From contig JACMKX010000170.1 of NCBI GenBank assembly GCA_014379905.1, positions 1 through 35,720 of the forward strand: a stretch of 35,720 bases of DNA. Direction: 5' to 3'. This stretch comes from Ferruginibacter sp. (GTDB taxonomy: Bacteria; Bacteroidota; Bacteroidia; Chitinophagales; Chitinophagaceae). Both the position numbers and the translations under genes were made by a program. Shown here piece by piece: positions 32,873 through 35,720 of the stretch. Under the pieces are notes generated by a model, which did no database searches, was not told the DNA's origin, and saw only the letters and a program-made list of their open reading frames with translations. Each line of letters opens with the position of its first letter. The stretch's first letter is position 1.

Positions 32873-33436
32873 TTACCTGATACTATGCAGGTATTCATTG
32901 TTAGCAAATTGTTTTTTTACATCCTGCAGGTCTCTTAAAATGCTTGCATCCACCAGGTTGCCCCGCATTTCCAATTTAAACCCGCCAATCAGTTCATCTT
33001 TCACCACTGTTTCCAGTTCAATTCTTTGAAGGCCTGTATCCGATTTAATTTTTGATACGATAGCGGATTTCAGTTCTTCACTAATGGCTGTAGCCGTAGT
33101 TAATTTAACCTTATGAATATTGTTCATTTCGTTGTACTGCTCTGTAAAAGCATTTACAATTTCAGGCAGGTTGCTTTCCCTCGACTTCCTGGTAAGCAAT
33201 TGAATGAATGCATTGGTCAACGTATTCAGTTTACCGTCTAATATCGCCGCCAGGATTTTACCCTTTTTATCAGATCCGATCACCGGGCTCTTCAACAGGT
33301 TCACCACATCGGGATTGCTCTTAATGATGCCCTGCAATAATTTTACATCTGCAAACACCGCTTCCAGGCTATTTTGTTCTATGGCAAGGCTCAATAAACT
33401 CTTTGCGTATCTTCCTGCTAAACGTGGATTATTCAT
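32873..33436 (-). CDS. atpH: ATP synthase F1 subunit delta
   Basis: 187 residues, the usual delta length. The N-terminal helical domain (NNPRLAGRYAKSLLSLAIEQ) and the C-terminal signature KVKLTTATAISEELKSAIV...ELIGGFKLEMRGNLVDASI are typical. Delta clamps the top of the F1 head to the b-subunit stalk. It is the last gene of atpB-E-F-H and is followed by a terminator, whereas atpA usually comes next in this order. An 88-bp gap with an inverted repeat separates it from atpF. Confidence 0.97.
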   Translation of the reverse strand: MNNPRLAGRYAKSLLSLAIEQNSLEAVFADVKLLQGIIKSNPDVVNLLKSPVIGSDKKGKILAAILDGKLNTLTNAFIQLLTRKSRESNLPEIVNAFTEQYNEMNNIHKVKLTTATAISEELKSAIVSKIKSDTGLQRIELETVVKDELIGGFKLEMRGNLVDASILRDLQDVKKQFANNEYLHSIR

Positions 33437-33466
33437 GATGCTAATTTGATAATTCGATAATGTGAT

Positions 33467-33530
33467 AATTAGCCAATGAAGTAAAGTAGTTCTCCCTTAT
33501 CACATTGGCCCATTATCAAATTGGCTAATT
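33467..33530 (-). repeat. Inverted repeat between atpF and atpH
   Basis: AATTAGCCAAT (33467-33477) and ATTGGCTAATT (33520-33530) are perfect 11-bp arms; the second overlaps the atpF stop. Related GATAATGTGATAATT-like tracts sit beside it. It may hairpin in the mRNA and modulate atpH translation or stability. Confidence 0.55.
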
Positions 33531-34019
33531 TAACTTAACGTCGTTCGCCAGTTCTTTAATATAATTTTCCTGTTCTGCTTTATTGCTGAGTTCTTTGCGC
33601 AATATTTTTTCGCTTACTTCTATAACAAGGTTACCTACCTGGTTTTTAAGATCAACGATAGCAGCCATTTTTTGCTGCGTGATGGAAGCCTGTGCGTCTG
33701 CGATGATCTTTGAAGCCTGAACTTTTGCTTCATTCTTTGCATCGTTAACGATCTTATCTTTTATTTCTTTTGCTTCTTTCAGCATAGCACTTCTCTCTTC
33801 TCGGGCAGTAGCGAGTAAAGCTTCGTTGTCATTTTTTAACTGGGCCATTTCCAGCTTCACTTTTTCGGCAGTAGCAATGGCGTTAGCAATGCTGGTTTCC
33901 CTGTCGTTCAGGCCTTTGATGATGGGTTTCCAGGCGTATTTTTTAAGGATAAAAAATACGATCAGGAACGCTACAAGCGTCCAAACGATGAGGCCGAGGT
34001 GTGGTAATAAAAGATCCAT
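33525..34019 (-). CDS. atpF: ATP synthase Fo subunit b
   Basis: 164 residues: one N-terminal membrane span (about 6-26, LPHLGLIVWTLVAFLIVFFI), then a long charged, Ala/Lys/Glu-rich helix (RETSIANAIATAEKVKLEMA, KDKIVNDAKNEAKVQASKII) that forms the peripheral-stalk coiled coil holding F1 through delta. Length and pattern are normal for subunit b. It is third in atpB-E-F-H, with 147 bp and a strong hairpin separating it from atpE. Confidence 0.97.
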   Translation of the reverse strand: MDLLLPHLGLIVWTLVAFLIVFFILKKYAWKPIIKGLNDRETSIANAIATAEKVKLEMAQLKNDNEALLATAREERSAMLKEAKEIKDKIVNDAKNEAKVQASKIIADAQASITQQKMAAIVDLKNQVGNLVIEVSEKILRKELSNKAEQENYIKELANDVKLN

Positions 34020-34113
34020 TTTATTTGAATTATGAATTATGAATTATGATCTTTGATTTAGAATAACGTTCAACGGGAAGAAATCATAAATCTACAATCA
34101 GTAATTAGAAATT

Positions 34114-34151
34114 ATTACTGCGCCTTCCGCCCTTTGCCTGGGCGCAGTAAT
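34114..34151 (-). promoter_or_regulatory. Strong intercistronic hairpin between atpE and atpF
   Basis: ATTACTGCGCC (34114-34124) and GGCGCAGTAAT (34141-34151) form a perfect 11-bp stem with a 16-base loop, 15 bases past the atpE stop. No T-tract follows in the direction of transcription, so it looks like an mRNA stabilising or processing element and not a terminator. Confidence 0.65.
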
Positions 34152-34166
34152 GAGTGGTGCAATGGC

Positions 34167-34424
<258 letters not shown>

Positions 34425-34578
34425 TTATAAATGAAAAAATAATTACGTTGTTGTTTATACCGATTGTTCAAACAATATCATTCAATTTCGGCTGCACCTT
34501 ATTTCACTATTTGTTTGATACATCGGCATGATTTCAATCTTAAATTCATTTTAGAAAAATAATGAATTTAAAATTTCA

Positions 34579-35688
34579 TCAAATGATCACCGGTTCCTGG
34601 TGACCGTCTAGGTCATCATGCCCTCCCTCAAATGCCTGGCCTATAAATACTGCGGTTAAGTTGGTAAAAATAAACGCCTGTATAAATGCTACCAGCAACT
34701 CGATAAAATAAATGAACACGGTGAATGCAATAGAGATAGGAGAAAAGCCCCAGCCTGCTGCCGAACTCATGGCGCCGAATATAAATATGAGTGAAATGAA
34801 ACTTAAAATAATTATATGCCCTGCTACCATGTTGGCAAACAAACGAATGATAAGTGCTGCGGGTTTAATTACCAATGCACCCAATAGCTCAATTGGAATA
34901 AGGATGAGCTTAACGAAAATTGGCACACCGGGAGGCCAGAAAATATGACCCCAGAAATGACCATTGGTGCTGAACAAAATAACCACCAGAGAAATAATGC
35001 CCAATACAGCTGTGAAAGCAGTGTTGCCGGTTACGTTGGCAGAACCGGGGATCAAACCAAAAAGGTTATTGATTAATATAAAAAAGAAAACAGTTAATAA
35101 ATAGGGAAGATACTTAGTGGCTTTTTTACCAAGGTTTGGTTTGGCCACATCGTCTCTTACAAAAGTGATAACAGGTTCAATGGCATTTTGCCAGCCTTTT
35201 GGAGCTGAAGTAACGCCTATGCCTTTTTTATATTTTTTTGCTATGCCCGTCATTAACAGCACTAATACAATTAATGCGATGATCATTTGCACCACATTTT
35301 TCGTCATGGAAAAATCGTATACTTTACTTCCGTCCACAGCGTGAATTTCGCCTTCGTGCATTTGATAACCATTGTATGCATCGTGTCCATGATTGAATCT
35401 TGCAGAAGAGAAAACCGAAAATCCGTTTGTGGGAGAATATAAAATTACAGGCAAAGGAATGGTAGCATGAAAATCACCGGCGGTGAAAAAGTGAAATTCG
35501 TGGGCGTCTTTAATGTGATCCATGATGATCTTGGCGGGATCTAATTTTTCTGCTGCATGACCGGCCGGTTCATGTTCTCCTGTAACGGAATCTGTTGGGT
35601 GATCCTGTGCAAAAGTTGAATTAGAAAAAAATATTATACCAAGGCTAAAAGCCGCTACCAGTAATGATTTGAATCGCTTTGCTACCAT
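34579..35688 (-). CDS. atpB: ATP synthase Fo subunit a
   Basis: 369 residues. It has an N-terminal signal-like segment (FKSLLVAAFSLGIIFFSNST, up to AQDH) and a His/Asp-rich extension before the first membrane helix at about 132-149. Such an extension is known for Bacteroidota a subunits. Conserved membrane parts are YLPYLLTVFFFILINNLFGL, PIELLGALVIKPAALIIRLF with the essential proton-channel Arg282, ANMVAGHIII, and the final IQAFIFTNLTAVFIGQA. It is first in the visible atpB-E-F-H operon, with a -7 box just upstream at the window edge. Confidence 0.97.
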   Translation of the reverse strand: MVAKRFKSLLVAAFSLGIIFFSNSTFAQDHPTDSVTGEHEPAGHAAEKLDPAKIIMDHIKDAHEFHFFTAGDFHATIPLPVILYSPTNGFSVFSSARFNHGHDAYNGYQMHEGEIHAVDGSKVYDFSMTKNVVQMIIALIVLVLLMTGIAKKYKKGIGVTSAPKGWQNAIEPVITFVRDDVAKPNLGKKATKYLPYLLTVFFFILINNLFGLIPGSANVTGNTAFTAVLGIISLVVILFSTNGHFWGHIFWPPGVPIFVKLILIPIELLGALVIKPAALIIRLFANMVAGHIIILSFISLIFIFGAMSSAAGWGFSPISIAFTVFIYFIELLVAFIQAFIFTNLTAVFIGQAFEGGHDDLDGHQEPVII

Positions 35689-35708
35689 ATAGGTCCTGAA
35701 ATTTGGCG

Positions 35709-35716
35709 CAAAGATA
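35709..35716 (-). promoter_or_regulatory. Putative -7 box of the atpBEFH operon
   Basis: On the minus strand TATCTTTG matches TAnnTTTG, 20 bases before the atpB ATG. The -33 element would lie outside the window, and the implied leader is short. Confidence 0.5.
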
Positions 35717-35720
35717 AGGG

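Overview
The window looks like chromosomal DNA of a Bacteroidota bacterium, most likely from the Chitinophagaceae/Chitinophagales. This rests on TAnnTTTG-type -7 promoter boxes, genes without Shine-Dalgarno sequences, a type IX secretion C-terminal sorting domain, the TamB/TamL pair with TamL as a lipoprotein, an F-type ATP synthase a subunit with a long signal-peptide-bearing N-terminus, and tail-fibre-like VGIGTTxP secreted proteins. All functional calls are made by eye from motifs; no database search was possible.

Layout. 1-1330: the first codons of a probable IS110-family transposase leaving the left edge, then a repeat-rich stretch around a small CDGSH iron-sulfur protein. 1328-4438: two secreted proteins with tail-fibre-like N-termini, one ending in a C1q-like domain and one in an FG-GAP-like propeller. 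4839-6569: a lipoprotein, an RDD membrane protein and a DUF2188 protein. 6719-8580: an AT-rich two-gene operon of a PIN-GNAT-PUA-like fusion and an ASCH-domain protein, the best candidate here for an undescribed system. 8873-10466: an XRE-type regulator with a probable 5' frameshift, palindromes, a divergent small gene, a three-unit hairpin repeat array and gene debris. 10466-11626: a fibronectin-III lipoprotein.

12019-13596 is atpA, alone between its own promoter and its own terminator. 13992-19487 is a 1,831-residue M36 (fungalysin) metallopeptidase with Ig-like repeats and a type IX sorting domain. 19726-21725 is a TraB/GumN protein, ECF sigma factor and membrane protein operon. 22088-23439 holds a broken RHS fragment and a repeat-filled gap that includes a 28-bp perfect palindrome. 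23440-32611 has a small exported protein, tamL, tamB and an uncharacterised exported protein. 32873-35688 is atpB-atpE-atpF-atpH, closed by a terminator.

How the parts fit. The ATP synthase locus is split: Fo plus delta (atpBEFH) lies about 19 kb from atpA, each part has its own transcription signals, and no atpG, atpD or atpC is visible. The DNA between them carries envelope functions (TamB/TamL), a secreted protease and a stress-type sigma operon. The accessory material (IS end, RHS debris, palindromic repeat families, PIN/GNAT/ASCH operon, HTH locus) is mostly in 1-12 kb and 22-23.4 kb.
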